NCBI RefSeq assembly: GCF_040712085.1
Contig: NZ_JBFCVK010000002.1
Location: 124,001 to 188,000 of the forward strand
DNA length: 64,000 nucleotides
Direction: 5' to 3'
Origin: Aquibaculum sediminis
Lineage (GTDB): Bacteria > Pseudomonadota > Alphaproteobacteria > Kiloniellales > DSM-21159
How positions within the stretch are numbered: position 1 is the first letter of the stretch; each line of letters opens with the position of its first letter. Shown here in pieces: positions 9,088-16,200 of the stretch. The notes beneath the pieces are model-generated. The model was not told the DNA's origin. It made no database searches and saw only the letters and a program-made list of their open reading frames with translations. A program made the translations under genes and the position numbers.

Positions 9088-9828
9088 CTATCTTGTGGGC
9101 GTGCCGGGCGGACGGGGGGAAGCCAGTCCCTGGCCGATGAAGTCGAGCAGCGCGGCGATGTAGGCATCCGGCGTGACGCCGCGGGCGCGGTACTTCCAGC
9201 GCTTCAGGTACCAGTCCTGCAGCAGTGGCTTGATGAGCGCCGAGGTCATCACAGGATCCTGGAGCCGGAAATCGCCGCGGTCACAACCGGCGCGCAGGAT
9301 GTCCAGGATCAGGGTCTCGGTCTGCATTTCCGCCGCTTTCACCCGCGCGCGGGCCTGGGGACCAAAGGCCCGGGCCTCCATGTAGGCGAAGGTGAACCAG
9401 GCGGGCATGGCTTCGGTGAGGCGCACGTGCCGGTCGATGAAGCGCTCCAGGCGGGCGCGCGGTTCGGCGGTGGCAGCCGCCGCCGGCTCCTCCGGCTCGA
9501 TCAAGACCCGTTCCACCGCGTCGGTCACCCCATCCAGCATCAGGTCCAGCAGCCCCGACTTGTCCTGGATGTAAGTATAAAGCGCGCCCAGGCTGAGACC
9601 GGATTCGCGGCTGAGGTCGCGCATGGACATCTCGTGAAAGCTGCCACGCTCGGCCAGTGCCAGGGTCGCGCTGACGATGCGCGTGAGATTCGCGACTGCG
9701 GTCGCCGGTTTGCGCACGTCCATCTGCGCCTGGCGGCGCTCATAGAGCCGGGTGCAGAGCGCTTCCAGCGTCACGCCGTGGATTTCGGCGAAGTCCGGGG
9801 CGCTGCTTTCGGCCGGGACGGCTGCCAT
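9088..9828 (-). CDS. TetR-family transcriptional regulator
   Basis: This 246-residue protein starts at the ATG at 9828 (TGAGGAA upstream); a longer in-frame reading to 9900 would run into the operator. The helix-turn-helix lies unusually far in, at about residues 48-92 (MSMRDLSRESGLSLGALYTYI), after an N-terminal extension of about 45 residues. The C-terminal half is the variable ligand-binding domain. It is divergent from the acyl-CoA dehydrogenase gene, and the 148-base gap holds a strong palindrome (9899-9926). It therefore probably represses itself and the dehydrogenase and responds to an acyl-CoA, as known fatty-acid-type TetR regulators do. The ligand is inferred from context only. Confidence 0.88.
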   Translation of the reverse strand: MAAVPAESSAPDFAEIHGVTLEALCTRLYERRQAQMDVRKPATAVANLTRIVSATLALAERGSFHEMSMRDLSRESGLSLGALYTYIQDKSGLLDLMLDGVTDAVERVLIEPEEPAAAATAEPRARLERFIDRHVRLTEAMPAWFTFAYMEARAFGPQARARVKAAEMQTETLILDILRAGCDRGDFRLQDPVMTSALIKPLLQDWYLKRWKYRARGVTPDAYIAALLDFIGQGLASPRPPGTPTR

Positions 9829-9898
9829 GCCTGGGTTCCTCAAGGTTCCTGGCTGTCGGTCTGTGCGAAAGAGCTTGCCAGCGCGCGGCTGGCAATGC

Positions 9899-9926
9899 AA
9901 ATAATAACGAACGTTCGTTCATATTT
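9899..9926. promoter_or_regulatory. Palindromic operator, probably for the TetR regulator
   Basis: The core AACGAACGTTCGTT (9906-9919) is a perfect 14-base palindrome. With two mismatched pairs, symmetry extends to 28 bases (9899-9926). It lies between divergent tetR and acyl-CoA dehydrogenase genes, 51 bases before the dehydrogenase start. Similar CGAACG...CGTTCG cores are known as targets of TetR regulators of fatty-acid and branched-chain catabolism in proteobacteria. Confidence 0.8.
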
Positions 9927-9976
9927 CCAGCTCGGCAGCGCGCCTGCCCGGGCCCGCATCGGAAAGGAACCCTGCC

Positions 9977-11179
9977 ATGGACTTCACCCTTCCCACCGAA
10001 ATCGATGCCCTGCGCCAGCAGGTGCGCGCCTTCGTCGACTCCGAGATCATTCCGCTGGAGGCCGATCCTTCCGCCTATGACGAACATGAGAACATCGCCT
10101 CCCATGCCCTAGAGCCGCTCAAGGAGAAGGCCAAGCAGGCCGGCCTCTGGTCGCCGCAGATGCCCAAGGAGCGCGGCGGCATGGGGTTGGGCGTCGTCGG
10201 CATGGCGGCGCTCTATGAGGAGATGAACCGCTCGATCTTCGGGCCGGTCTGCTTCAACGCCTCCGCGCCGGACGACGGCAACATGATCCTGCTCAACCGC
10301 GTGGGCACCGAGGCGCAGAAGGCCCGCTGGCTGCAGCCCATCGTCGACGGCACCGTGCGCTCCTCCTTCGTGATGACCGAGCCGGATCCCGGCTCGGGCT
10401 CCGACCCGGCCGGCATGATGCTGACCCGGGCCGAGAAGAAGGGCGACAAGTGGGTGATCAATGGCCGCAAGTGGTTCATCACCGGCGCCGAGGTGGCGGA
10501 GCACTTCATCCTGGTCGCCCGCACCTCCGACGACCCGCGCAAGGGCCTGAGCTGCTTCCTGCACCACCGCGACGATCCCGGCTGGCGCATCGAGCGGCGC
10601 ATTCCCATCATGGGGCCGGAGGAGCATGGCGGGCACTGCGAGCTGGTCTATGAGGGCCTGGAGATACCGGAAGAAAACCTGCTGATGCAGGTCGGTGACG
10701 GGCTGAAGGCGACGCAGATCCGTCTGGGCACCGCACGGCTGACGCACTGCATGCGCTGGACCGGCCTGGCCAAGCGGGCGCTGGAGATCGCCCAGTCCTA
10801 TGTCAGCAAGCGTGTGGCTTTCGGCGAGAAGCTGGCCGACCACGAAAGCGTGCAGACCCTGCTGGGCGACGCGGCTATGCAGATCGAGATCGGCCGCCTG
10901 CTCACCATGAAGGCGGCCTGGAAACTCGATGCCGGTGATTTCGCCCGCAAGGAGGTCTCCATGGCGAAGATCGTGGTGGCCGACGCGCTGCACCAGGCCG
11001 TCGACACGGCGATCCAGCTCAACGGCGCGCGCGGCTACTCTAAGGACACCCCGCTGGAGTGGATGTACCGCTACGCCCGCCAAGCCCGCCTGGTTGACGG
11101 CGCCTCCGAGGTGCACAAGATGGTGCTCTCGCGCCACCTGATGAAGGAAGGCCAGGACTTCTGGGCCTGGGGCGTCTGA
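9977..11179 (+). CDS. Acyl-CoA dehydrogenase
   Basis: This 400-residue flavoprotein has the usual acyl-CoA dehydrogenase layout: an all-helical N-domain (DFTLPTEIDALRQQVRAFV...), a central beta-domain with SFVMTEPDPGSGSDP and WVINGRKWFITGA, and a helical C-domain ending QLNGARGYSKDTPLEWMYRYARQARLVDGASEVHKMVLSR. It oxidises an acyl-CoA to the 2-enoyl-CoA and would pass electrons to ETF. The sequence resembles the ACAD10/11-like branch, but chain-length preference cannot be read from it. The ATG at 9977 follows GGAAAGGAA. It is probably repressed by the divergent TetR regulator through the palindrome at 9899-9926. Confidence 0.92.
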   Translation: MDFTLPTEIDALRQQVRAFVDSEIIPLEADPSAYDEHENIASHALEPLKEKAKQAGLWSPQMPKERGGMGLGVVGMAALYEEMNRSIFGPVCFNASAPDDGNMILLNRVGTEAQKARWLQPIVDGTVRSSFVMTEPDPGSGSDPAGMMLTRAEKKGDKWVINGRKWFITGAEVAEHFILVARTSDDPRKGLSCFLHHRDDPGWRIERRIPIMGPEEHGGHCELVYEGLEIPEENLLMQVGDGLKATQIRLGTARLTHCMRWTGLAKRALEIAQSYVSKRVAFGEKLADHESVQTLLGDAAMQIEIGRLLTMKAAWKLDAGDFARKEVSMAKIVVADALHQAVDTAIQLNGARGYSKDTPLEWMYRYARQARLVDGASEVHKMVLSRHLMKEGQDFWAWGV

Positions 11180-11200
11180 GTTCTTCCTCGTTTCCTACCG

Positions 11201-11229
11201 GCCGGGCGGACCCAGGCTGCTCGCCCGGC
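11201..11229 (+). terminator. GC-rich hairpin after the acyl-CoA dehydrogenase gene
   Basis: GCCGGGCG (11201-11208) pairs perfectly with CGCCCGGC (11222-11229) 22 bases after the stop codon. No run of T follows, so it is a weak or Rho-assisted terminator candidate at best. Confidence 0.4.
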
Positions 11230-11256
11230 TTCCGGGGTGAGGAGCTGTCTTGTTTC

Positions 11257-11295
11257 TAGGTTATTGTGTCGTGCGAGTATTAGGTTTTTGTGTCG
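11257..11295. repeat. Two-copy direct repeat in an AT-richer spacer
   Basis: TAGGTTATTGTGTCG (11257-11271) and TAGGTTTTTGTGTCG (11281-11295) differ at one base and are 24 bases apart start to start. They lie in a gap that is visibly less GC-rich than its surroundings, between the convergent acyl-CoA dehydrogenase and pmbA genes. No gene is seen in 11180-11405. Function is unknown; the repeat could be an untranslated remnant. Confidence 0.6.
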
Positions 11296-11405
11296 GGCTC
11301 TCGTTGCGCCGAGACCCTCATGCGTTTGGCGTGAGGCGATAAGCGCCTGAAATTACGACGTAAAGATTCAGTTCTGTGCTCTCGCGCGCAGGCTCCGAGC
11401 CAGGC

Positions 11406-12764
11406 TCAGGCGCCGGCCACGGTCAGGCCGTCGATGCGCACCGTGGGGGAATCGATGCCGAAGCGCAGGTCCAGGTCGTTGGCCGGGGTCAGGCCGGCGT
11501 ACATCGTGAGCAGGTTGCCGGCCACGGTGGCCTCGCTCACCGGCGTGGTGATCTCGCCGTTTTCGATCCAGAAGCCCCCGGCGCCGCGGCTGTAGTCGCC
11601 GGTGACCGGGTTGACGCCCATGCCGATCATCTCGGTGATGTAGAAGCCTTCCTCGATCTCGCCGATCAGCTCCTGCGGCGAGCGGCTGCCGGGTGCCAGC
11701 CAGACATTCGAGCAGCTCGGACCCGGCGGGCCGGACACCCCGCGTGAGCCGTGCCCGGTGGGCGCCATGCCGAGTTGGCGGGCGCTGGCCAGGTCGAGCA
11801 GCCAGGTGGTCAGGCGGCCGTCGTCGATGATCGCCTGCTCGCGGGTCGGCAGGCCCTCGCCGTCGAAGGGGCGCGAGCGCAGGCCGCGGCGCCGGTGCGG
11901 CTCGTCGATGATGCGGATGCCCGGTGCAAAGATCGCCTCGCCCAGCTTGTCCTTCAGGAAGGAGGTGCCGCGCGCCACCGCCGGGCCGGAGATGGCCCCA
12001 ATGAGGGAGCGCAACATGCCTGAGGCCATGCGCGGGTCGAGGACCACGGGCAGCTTGGCCGTGCGTGGCTTGCGCGGATTGAGCCGGGCGACCGTCCGCT
12101 CGCCGGCACGCCGCCCGACCGCGGACGGGTCGTCCAGGTCGGTCCCGAAGACGGTGGAGGAGAAGTCATAGTCCCGCTGCATCTCCAGGCCTTCGCCGGC
12201 CAGCACCGAGACTCCGACTGAATGGCGCGAGCCGACGTAGGTGCCGCGGAAGCCGTTGGTCGCGGCCAGGGACACGCGGGTCGAGCCCCAGCTCGCCTCG
12301 GCCCCTTCGGAGTTGGTGATGCCTGGCACGGCGCGCGCAGCCTCCTCGCAGGCGCGGGCGCGCTCGATGAGGGCCTCCGGGCTGGGCTCGACCGGGTCGT
12401 TGGACTCCACGTCGGGATGATCGTGGGCGAGCTGTTCCGGCTCGGCCAGGCCGCACCAGCGGTCTTCCGGCACCACCTTGGCCATGGCCACCGCGCGTTC
12501 GATCAGGGCGCTCAAGCTGTCGGCATCGTGGTCAGTGGTGGAGACCATGGCCTGGCGCCGGCCGATCAGCACCCGCAGGCCCAGGTCCAGGCTTTCCTCA
12601 CGCTCCAGGCGCTCCACTTCGCCCAGGCGCTGGGCGTGGGAGATGGCCGTCGAGCGCAGCAGGATGGCGTCGGCCGCCTCGGCGCCGGCGGCCTTGGCCC
12701 GCTCCACCAGCTGCTCCACCAGCGCGGTGTCGGCGGCGGCGATGCGTTCGGGATCCTGGGTCAT
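11406..12764 (-). CDS. pmbA: PmbA/TldE-family metallopeptidase subunit
   Basis: The protein has 452 residues and starts at the ATG at 12764. It shows the PmbA/TldE pattern throughout: an N-terminal oligomerising half (VEQLVERAKAAGAEAADAILLRS, with LDLGLRVLIGRRQAMVSTTD) and a C-terminal half with GVSGPPGPSCSNVWL, IGMGVNPVTGDYSRGAGGFWIENGEI and AGNLLTMYAGLTP. TldE lacks the zinc motif found in its partner TldD. The TldD-TldE pair degrades unfolded peptides, matures microcin-type peptides and influences DNA gyrase toxicity responses in E. coli. No tldD gene lies in the window, which is common because the two genes are often separate. Confidence 0.9.
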   Translation of the reverse strand: MTQDPERIAAADTALVEQLVERAKAAGAEAADAILLRSTAISHAQRLGEVERLEREESLDLGLRVLIGRRQAMVSTTDHDADSLSALIERAVAMAKVVPEDRWCGLAEPEQLAHDHPDVESNDPVEPSPEALIERARACEEAARAVPGITNSEGAEASWGSTRVSLAATNGFRGTYVGSRHSVGVSVLAGEGLEMQRDYDFSSTVFGTDLDDPSAVGRRAGERTVARLNPRKPRTAKLPVVLDPRMASGMLRSLIGAISGPAVARGTSFLKDKLGEAIFAPGIRIIDEPHRRRGLRSRPFDGEGLPTREQAIIDDGRLTTWLLDLASARQLGMAPTGHGSRGVSGPPGPSCSNVWLAPGSRSPQELIGEIEEGFYITEMIGMGVNPVTGDYSRGAGGFWIENGEITTPVSEATVAGNLLTMYAGLTPANDLDLRFGIDSPTVRIDGLTVAGA

Positions 12765-12833
12765 GGGCGTCCTTGCAGGGCTTATGGTGGCGGGGCAGGG
12801 CTTATGGTGGCGGGCAGTGAGGGATGGGGCGAC

Positions 12834-13562
12834 TCAGGGCAGGGCGCGCAGCCAGTCACGCAGATCGTCGCCGCGGTGATGCACCCAGTCGGGCAGGGCG
12901 CTGGCGGTGTCTGCCGAGGCATCTGCCAGCCCCGCGCGGCTCCAGGGCGCGTCGTGCTCGATCCAGACCGTGGTCATGCCGCGCTCGTGCGCCGGCTTCA
13001 GGTTGCGCGCGGAATCCTCGAAGAAGACGGTGCGGCGGGGGTCGATGTCGAAACGCTCCAGAAGCTGGTCATAGGGTGCGTCGCTCGGCTTCGGCACAAA
13101 CTCCGCCGCCACGATGTCGAAAATCGCCTCGAAGTGGTGGGCGATGCCCATGCGGTCCAGCACCTTCTCGCTGTAGGGCTGGTCGGCGTTGGTGAAGATC
13201 AGCTTGCGGCCCGGCAGCTGCGTCAGGATGTCGTTCATCTCCGGGTTGGCCTCTATGGCCGAGAGGTCGACATCGTGCACGAAATTCAGGAACGCCGTGG
13301 CGTCGATGCCATGCTCGTTCATCAGGCCGCGCAGCGTGGTGCCGTGCTCGTGGAACAGCCGCTTCTGCAACGCCTTGGCGTCTGCATGCGCCAGCGCGAA
13401 GTGCTGACAGATGAACTCGCCCATGCGCCGCTCCACCTGCGGGAAGAGATTGCAGGCGGCGGGATAGAGGGTGTTGTCCAGATCGAACAGCCAGACGTCC
13501 ACCTCCTCCCGTTGGGGCAGGGGACGCGTCGAAATGAGGGACGTGGAAGAGGTCTCGCGCAT
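12834..13562 (-). CDS. Pyrimidine 5'-nucleotidase-type HAD hydrolase
   Basis: This 242-residue cytoplasmic protein has HAD motif I WLFDLDNTLYP near residue 24-34, which is diagnostic of the pyrimidine 5'-nucleotidase (SDT1/PHM8-like) branch. Motif II is in LIFTNADQPYSEKVL, and motif III/IV is KPSDAPYDQLLERF with TVFFEDSARNL. It should dephosphorylate nucleotides or a related phosphate ester using an aspartyl-phosphate intermediate and Mg2+. It follows pmbA in the upstream direction with a 69-base gap on the same strand. The first 20 residues before motif I are not conserved in type, so the true start may be slightly inside. Confidence 0.87.
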   Translation of the reverse strand: MRETSSTSLISTRPLPQREEVDVWLFDLDNTLYPAACNLFPQVERRMGEFICQHFALAHADAKALQKRLFHEHGTTLRGLMNEHGIDATAFLNFVHDVDLSAIEANPEMNDILTQLPGRKLIFTNADQPYSEKVLDRMGIAHHFEAIFDIVAAEFVPKPSDAPYDQLLERFDIDPRRTVFFEDSARNLKPAHERGMTTVWIEHDAPWSRAGLADASADTASALPDWVHHRGDDLRDWLRALP

Positions 13563-13618
13563 GCCGGAAAGGTGGCCCCGGCGCCGCCGGAAGGCAAGCC
13601 TCCTCAGCGCTGCTGGGT

Positions 13619-14173
13619 CTACAGGCTGCCGAGTGAGCGTTCATCTGGTGGGGGGCGCGGCGGGTTGCGCTCGGGGTCGAGGCCGAGGGAGGCGAGATTG
13701 TCGGCGGTTGCCTCGTCCAGCGGCAGGTCGCGTCGGCGGGCGGCCTGCAGCGCGTGCCAGGCGATGTCGCGGAAGCCCTCGACCTGGCCGTCGAACTTCA
13801 GCTTGCCGCTGCGGCCCCAGAGCGTGAGTTCCAGCGAGCCGGCGCCCTGTTTGCGCTGGCGGCGCGAGCCGAAGTAGCGCAGGCGCAACCGCTCGATTTC
13901 CTCCCAGGCCAACTGCCGCCGGCCGAGGCCGTGGGTGGCGATGCCCTCCTGGTTGAGGGCGACGTGGGTGAGCTGCAACCGGGCGGTATAGAGCCCGAAC
14001 GCCAGGAAGATGCCGCCCAAGCCCAGGAAGAGCCACAAGAGGAAGGGCATGGGTTCGGCGGCGAGCAGCACGAAGAGGCAGAAGGCCGTGCCCACGCCGG
14101 CGCGCAGATAGTCGCCCAGCAGCCGCCGCGGCGGGTAGCGATAGTGGACCGTTTCGTGCGGCACCTGGCTCAT
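13619..14173 (-). CDS. DUF2244-like membrane protein
   Basis: The start is set at the ATG at 14173, which has GAAGGA upstream; it lies 10 bases after the xth stop, giving 184 residues. Two adjacent hydrophobic helices lie at about residues 25-42 and 48-65 (FCLFVLLAAEPMPFLLWLFLGLGGIFLAFGLY). A basic cytoplasmic domain with RRQLAWEEIERLRLRYFG and a tail of about 70 polar residues follow. The two-helix hairpin followed by a PH-like segment matches the bacterial DUF2244 type, common in Alphaproteobacteria, but I make that assignment from pattern only. Function is unknown. The gene is probably co-transcribed with xth. Confidence 0.7.
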   Translation of the reverse strand: MSQVPHETVHYRYPPRRLLGDYLRAGVGTAFCLFVLLAAEPMPFLLWLFLGLGGIFLAFGLYTARLQLTHVALNQEGIATHGLGRRQLAWEEIERLRLRYFGSRRQRKQGAGSLELTLWGRSGKLKFDGQVEGFRDIAWHALQAARRRDLPLDEATADNLASLGLDPERNPPRPPPDERSLGSL

Positions 14174-14183
14174 AACCCGTCCT

Positions 14184-14990
14184 TCAGGTGGCGATCTCGA
14201 CCAGCAGCGGCACGTGGTCCGAAGGCTTTTCCCAGGCGCGGGTCGCCTTGACCACCTCCATGCGGGCGAGGGCGTCGTGCAGCGGCTCCGAGGCCAGGGC
14301 GTGATCCAGGCGCCAGCCGTAGTTGCGCTCCAGGGACTGCGGGAAGCGATAGCCCCACCAAGTGTAGAGCGGTTCGTCCTCCGGCACGAAGTGGCGCCCG
14401 ACGTCGGTGAGCGCGCCGGCCTCCAGCAGGGTCGCCATGCGCTCGGATTCCATCGGCGTGTGGCCGACGGAGCGCACCAGGCGCTTGTGGTTCCAGACGT
14501 CGTTTTCCAGCGGGGCCACATTGAGGTCGCCCACCAGCAGCAGACGCCGGCCGCGGGCGTGCACCCGGGCCCAGGCGGCCATTTCCTCGAGGAAATCCAG
14601 CTTGTGGCCGAACTTGTCGTTGGCCTCGCGGTCGGGCGTGGGGCCGCCCGAGGGGACGTAGAAGTTATGCAGTTCGATGGGCCCGGCGCTGCCACCGGCC
14701 AGGCTGACGCTCAGATGACGCTTGTCGTCCTTGCTGCACCAGATGCGGTGATCCTGCGCCTCGAAGGGCAGGCGGGAGAGAATGGCCACGCCATTGTAGG
14801 CCTTCTGCCCACGGATCACCTGATGCGCGAAGCCCATCTCCGCCAGGTCGCTGGCAGGAAACTCCTCATCACGGACCTTGGTTTCCTGCAGGCAAAGCAC
14901 GTCCGGCTGCCACTCGGCGACGAAGCGCGCCACGTGGTCCAGGCGTTGACGGATCGAATTGACGTTCCAGCTGACAATGCGAAGGCTCAA
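14184..14990 (-). CDS. xth: Exodeoxyribonuclease III
   Basis: I place the start at the TTG at 14990, because GGAGGAGA lies nine bases before it and the family begins M-(S)-L-R-I-V-S-W-N-V-N-S; this gives 268 residues. An in-frame GTG at 15008 would put the ribosome-binding site inside the gene. Motifs of the EEP nuclease fold are present: SWNVNSIRQRL, LCLQETKVRDEEFP (metal-binding Glu), FYVPSGG, GDLNVAP, WWGYRFP and the C-terminal SDHVPLLVEI (catalytic His). The enzyme removes 3' blocks and cuts abasic DNA in base excision repair. It is followed closely by the DUF2244-like gene, and a candidate small RNA with a terminator lies upstream. Confidence 0.92.
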   Translation of the reverse strand: MSLRIVSWNVNSIRQRLDHVARFVAEWQPDVLCLQETKVRDEEFPASDLAEMGFAHQVIRGQKAYNGVAILSRLPFEAQDHRIWCSKDDKRHLSVSLAGGSAGPIELHNFYVPSGGPTPDREANDKFGHKLDFLEEMAAWARVHARGRRLLLVGDLNVAPLENDVWNHKRLVRSVGHTPMESERMATLLEAGALTDVGRHFVPEDEPLYTWWGYRFPQSLERNYGWRLDHALASEPLHDALARMEVVKATRAWEKPSDHVPLLVEIAT

Positions 14991-15079
14991 GAGCCGATCT
15001 CCTCCCACCCCGGATGGTCACGACCGGCCTTGTACCCAAGGCGGCGCGGCTTGTCATCCGAGGCGGGAGAGACCCGGGC

Positions 15080-15116
15080 AAAAGGAACGCCCGGTCGGGG
15101 GGCAGCCGGGCGTTCC
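15080..15116 (-). terminator. Intrinsic terminator upstream of xth
   Basis: Read on the minus strand, GGAACGCCCGG and CCGGGCGTTCC form a perfect 11-base-pair stem (15106-15116 with 15084-15094) around an 11-base loop. TTTT follows immediately (15083-15080). It lies 90 bases upstream of the xth start. It could end transcription from the amidotransferase gene or from the promoter at 15206-15233. Confidence 0.8.
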
Positions 15117-15199
15117 ATCGCTCCGCGGAGTTGTGGGAGTCTTTGGCAGGGGACCTCATTCTCCCACGATCGGGAGGCATCCTTTGCGGCGCCTCCTTG
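15080..15199 (-). ncRNA. Candidate structured small RNA of about 120 nt
   Basis: A minus-strand promoter (15206-15233) and the intrinsic terminator (15080-15116) bracket about 120 bases with no open reading frame of note, in the window's only gene-free stretch over 300 bases (14991-15326). Beyond the terminator stem, GTGGGAG (minus strand, from 15167-15161) can pair with CTCCCAC (15139-15133), and CTCCGCGGAG is self-complementary. Three CUCC(C) segments could act as anti-Shine-Dalgarno seeds, as in AbcR- and CcsR-type alphaproteobacterial RNAs. I do not recognise it as 4.5S, 6S or RNase P RNA. The alternative is a leader/attenuator of xth. Confidence 0.45.
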
Positions 15200-15205
15200 A
15201 CACAA

Positions 15206-15233
15206 TATTTAAGCGCACCGCACGAGACTGCAA
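15206..15233 (-). promoter_or_regulatory. Sigma-70-type promoter candidate
   Basis: Read on the minus strand, TTGCAG (15233-15228), a 16-base spacer, and TAAATA (15211-15206) match a housekeeping promoter. The transcript would start near 15199 and meet the terminator at 15116-15080 before reaching xth. Confidence 0.5.
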
Positions 15234-15326
15234 TAGGATACGGGACATTAAAAAGTGTTAATCGGCAGGGGGCGTGCCTGATCCACGTGCCGCTCTACTT
15301 GGCTTCCTCTCGGCCAAACACCCGGG

Positions 15327-16085
15327 TCAGCGCCCTTTCCGGTCTCCGTAGGCCCGGGCCTCCGCTGCGAATCGGTGGAAAAGCGCCACCGAGAGCGGAT
15401 CATCCATCACCTTGTATTCCGGGTGCCACTGAACCCCCAGGGCAAAGCCCTTGGCGTCGCGTACCTCCACTGCCTCGATCGTGCCATCGGGGGCGGTGGC
15501 GTTGACGCTCAGGCGCGGCGCCAACCGGTCCACGGCCTGCCAGTGCAGCGAGTTCACCTCGGCCACCTCCGCCCCGGCGATGGCGTGGAGCAGGCCGCCC
15601 GGCGTGAGCGCGATGCTGTGGCGCTTGCCGTACTGCACGTCCATGTCATCGTGCTGCGGCCGGCGATGGTCGAGGCGCCCGGACAGTTCATGCACCCGCG
15701 GGTGCAGCGTGCCGCCCAGGGCCACGTTGAGTTCCTGCATGCCGCGGCAGATGGCGAAAAGTGGCAGCCCGGCCGCCAAGGTCGCCTCGATCAGCGGCAG
15801 GGTGGTGGCATCGCGCGCCTCGTCGTGGGGCGCATGCTCGGGCGTGGCCTCCCGTCCAAAGTGGCTGGGGTGCACGTTGGAGGGGCTGCCGGTGAGCAGG
15901 ATGCCGTCCAGGCCCTCGAGCGCGGCCGGAATGTCCAGCAGTTCGCCCAGGGAGGGGAGCATGACCGGCACCGCATCGGCGGCCAGGACCACGGCGCGCA
16001 CGTACTTGTCGCCGATGGTGTGGAAGCTTTGCCCGTCCAGACTGCGCACGCAGGCCGGCAGGCCGATGAGAGGTTTGCGCTGCAT
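15327..16085 (-). CDS. Gamma-glutamyl-gamma-aminobutyrate hydrolase family (class I glutamine amidotransferase-like)
   Basis: This 252-residue protein has the PuuD/peptidase C26 pattern: GILLTGSPSNVHP near residue 61, the nucleophile elbow FAICRGMQELNVALGGTL with Cys113, and the partner motif QWHPEYK (His221, Glu223). The full catalytic triad is therefore present. Family members split gamma-glutamyl bonds, for example in the putrescine-to-GABA route, but no putrescine genes are nearby, so the substrate is open. It is cytoplasmic. It is divergent from the three-domain acyltransferase gene with a 115-base gap, and its 3' side faces the candidate small RNA. Confidence 0.87.
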   Translation of the reverse strand: MQRKPLIGLPACVRSLDGQSFHTIGDKYVRAVVLAADAVPVMLPSLGELLDIPAALEGLDGILLTGSPSNVHPSHFGREATPEHAPHDEARDATTLPLIEATLAAGLPLFAICRGMQELNVALGGTLHPRVHELSGRLDHRRPQHDDMDVQYGKRHSIALTPGGLLHAIAGAEVAEVNSLHWQAVDRLAPRLSVNATAPDGTIEAVEVRDAKGFALGVQWHPEYKVMDDPLSVALFHRFAAEARAYGDRKGR

Positions 16086-16200
16086 GATCCGTAGCTAGCG
16101 CCGGGGCGGTCGGGAAACAAGGCCTTTGCCGCGACCATGGGCCGCACCACCTCTGCGGTTTACACTCTGCTGTCCGACCAGGGCGATAAAGGGAGGAGAG

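Noticed and set aside
12222..13877. 551-codon plus-strand open frame over pmbA and the nucleotidase
   Set aside because: Spans two real minus-strand genes and their spacer; no motif.
15197..15202. TTGACA on the plus strand as a promoter
   Set aside because: No -10 hexamer is found 16-18 bases downstream; the minus-strand promoter fits better.
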